IMG/VR virus record: IMGVR_UViG_3300048839_001229
Coordinates: 1 to 27,909 of that record
Length of the DNA stretch: 27,909 bases
Reading direction: 5' to 3' (one strand)
Origin: a virus
Position 1 is the first letter of the stretch; every line of letters starts with the position of its first letter. The notes beneath the pieces are model-generated. The model was given only the letters and a program-made list of their open reading frames with translations, made no database searches and was not told the origin of the DNA. The position numbers and the translations under genes are program-made. This document shows positions 26,919-27,909 of this stretch, one piece after another.

Positions 26919-27909
26919 ACCAGTCGGTCCATGCCCGGCGAAGATCATGATTGTCGGGGAATTTCCTGGGGAGCAGGAAGTTACCCGCGGCGAGCCGTTT
27001 GTTGGCTTCGCCGGGCAGGAGCTTTCCAAAATGCTCGGCGAAGCTGGTATTTCGCGGTCGGCTTCCTTTCTGACCAACGTGGTCCGCATCCGGCCGCCGG
27101 GGAACTCCATCGAAGCCTTCATCGCGGCGAAAAAGAAAGACATTACGGGGCAGCACATCATCTTTCGGGATAAGTTCGTGCTCCCCTGCGTCAGGGACGG
27201 AATCGAGCTTCTCAAGCGTGAGATCGAAATGTGCCGCCCGAATCTGATCATCGCCCTTGGCAACACGGCGCTGTGGGCTTTGACGGGGAAGTGGGGGGTG
27301 ACTTCGTGGCGGGGGTCGGTGATGCAGACCGACCTCCCCCTGGCCCTTGACTATGCCCCGAAGGTCGTTCCGGTCTATCCACCAGCGGCGATTCTGCGGC
27401 AATGGTCGTGGAGGCAGATAGCAGTGCAGGACCTGCGGAGGGCGGCAAAAGAAGTGAAAACGGCGGTGTATTCTCCGCCGGATTATCAATTCATAATCCG
27501 ACCGGATTACTCTACCGTACTGACAATCCTCTCTCAGTTGTACTCGCAGCTCCAGATCCGTGAAGGGAAACTCGCAGTTGACATTGAAACGCGCGCCGGG
27601 CACATTGCCTGCATCGGCGTGGCATGGTCGTCGCGGGAAGCTCTCTGCATCCCCCTAATGTGCGCGGAGCGGGCGGATGGGTACTGGCCGGTCGAGCAGG
27701 AAGCCACAATCGTTTTCGCCCTCTACCAGATCCTAACCCACCCGAATTGTCAGGTCATCGGCCAGAACTTCCTCTACGACGCACAGTACATCTGGCGGCA
27801 TTGGCATTTCCTGCCCAGACTTCACCGGGACACAATGCTCGCACAGCATGTGCTGTTCTCCAACCTCCCGAAAGGTCTCGACTTCCTCTCCTCGATGTAC
27901 TGCGAGCAC
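26908..27909 (+). CDS. Uracil-DNA glycosylase-like domain fused to DNA polymerase exonuclease (truncated by window edge)
   Basis: AAGGAG seven bases upstream supports ATG 26908; 334 codons are visible and the frame runs off the edge. Residues 8-170 resemble family 4 uracil-DNA glycosylases: GEFPGEQE (17-24), GEPFVGFAGQELSKML (28-43), TNVVRIRPPGN (56-66) and IALGNTALW. At the second catalytic motif the usual Y-H-P reads Y157-P158-P159 (VVPVYPPAAILRQ), so the key histidine is missing. Residues 220-334 start a PolA-type 3'-5' exonuclease: VDIET at 224-228 (Exo I) and N287 with D291 in QNFLYDAQ (Exo II). The polymerase domain presumably follows outside the window. It would be the replicative polymerase. 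Confidence 0.88.
   Translation, partial: MEVRPVGPCPAKIMIVGEFPGEQEVTRGEPFVGFAGQELSKMLGEAGISRSASFLTNVVRIRPPGNSIEAFIAAKKKDITGQHIIFRDKFVLPCVRDGIELLKREIEMCRPNLIIALGNTALWALTGKWGVTSWRGSVMQTDLPLALDYAPKVVPVYPPAAILRQWSWRQIAVQDLRRAAKEVKTAVYSPPDYQFIIRPDYSTVLTILSQLYSQLQIREGKLAVDIETRAGHIACIGVAWSSREALCIPLMCAERADGYWPVEQEATIVFALYQILTHPNCQVIGQNFLYDAQYIWRHWHFLPRLHRDTMLAQHVLFSNLPKGLDFLSSMYCEH
27478..27510. repeat. Cluster of TAATCC/GGATTA half-sites inside the polymerase gene
   Basis: GGATTAT (27480-27486), ATAATCC (27493-27499) and GGATTAC (27504-27510) give two overlapping dyads. The second has the same TAATCC-N4-GGATTA spacing as the operator candidate at 17683. The repeated codons for Pro-Asp-Tyr explain part of it. 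Confidence 0.5.

Overview
This window looks like about half of the genome of a tailed double-stranded DNA phage (or a phage-derived contig) with a podovirus-like head and neck module. It is GC-rich, tightly packed, and full of stop/start overlaps. The GC-rich codon use and the kinds of small accessory genes suggest a proteobacterial host, but nothing here identifies the host. I see no integrase, lysis gene, tRNA or CRISPR array. Both ends of the window cut through the phage: the left edge truncates a tail gene and the right edge truncates a DNA polymerase gene.

Left arm (1-12102, minus strand). Read leftward, a morphogenesis operon encodes a small terminase, a large CotH-kinase-domain protein, the large terminase, a P22-like portal with a long C-terminal helix, an FmdB-type zinc ribbon protein, a scaffold, the major capsid protein, a small head protein, a helix-hairpin-helix/coiled-coil protein, a head-tail adaptor fused behind Ig-like sequence, and a truncated tail protein. 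Strong hairpins after the capsid gene, and a UUCG-loop terminator after the next gene, probably set the high capsid to low neck-protein ratio.

Centre (12103-14786). Two long noncoding stretches flank a three-gene unit (12867-13816) that ends in a clear terminator. They hold direct repeats, poly-C and poly-T tracts, a family of GATAG/CTATC dyads, a large imperfect inverted repeat (14375-14520) and a helically phased GGAC array (14531-14604). This is the best candidate area for control, replication origin and/or packaging signals.

Right arm (12867-27909, plus strand). It reads as four transcription units: 12867-13868; 14639-16833; a single-gene unit 16830-17614 (promoter, 5' hairpin, gene, terminator); and a long unit from 17647 to beyond the right edge. 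Two of the promoters share an unusual extended motif. The long unit carries many small coupled genes (several with zinc-knuckle cysteines, two with a membrane segment) and then the DNA metabolism genes: DUF1937, a RecD/Dda-like helicase, a Cas4/RecB-like nuclease with four conserved-looking cysteines, a Sak4-like RecA-fold ATPase, a probable ssDNA-binding protein, a ParB-methyltransferase fusion, DUF3310, and a uracil-DNA glycosylase-like domain fused to a DNA polymerase 3'-5' exonuclease. Between the ssDNA-binding gene and the ParB fusion lies a 220-base block that folds on paper into a three-way junction with complementary loops, a candidate noncoding RNA.

All functional calls come from reading motifs by eye; no database search or folding program was run.
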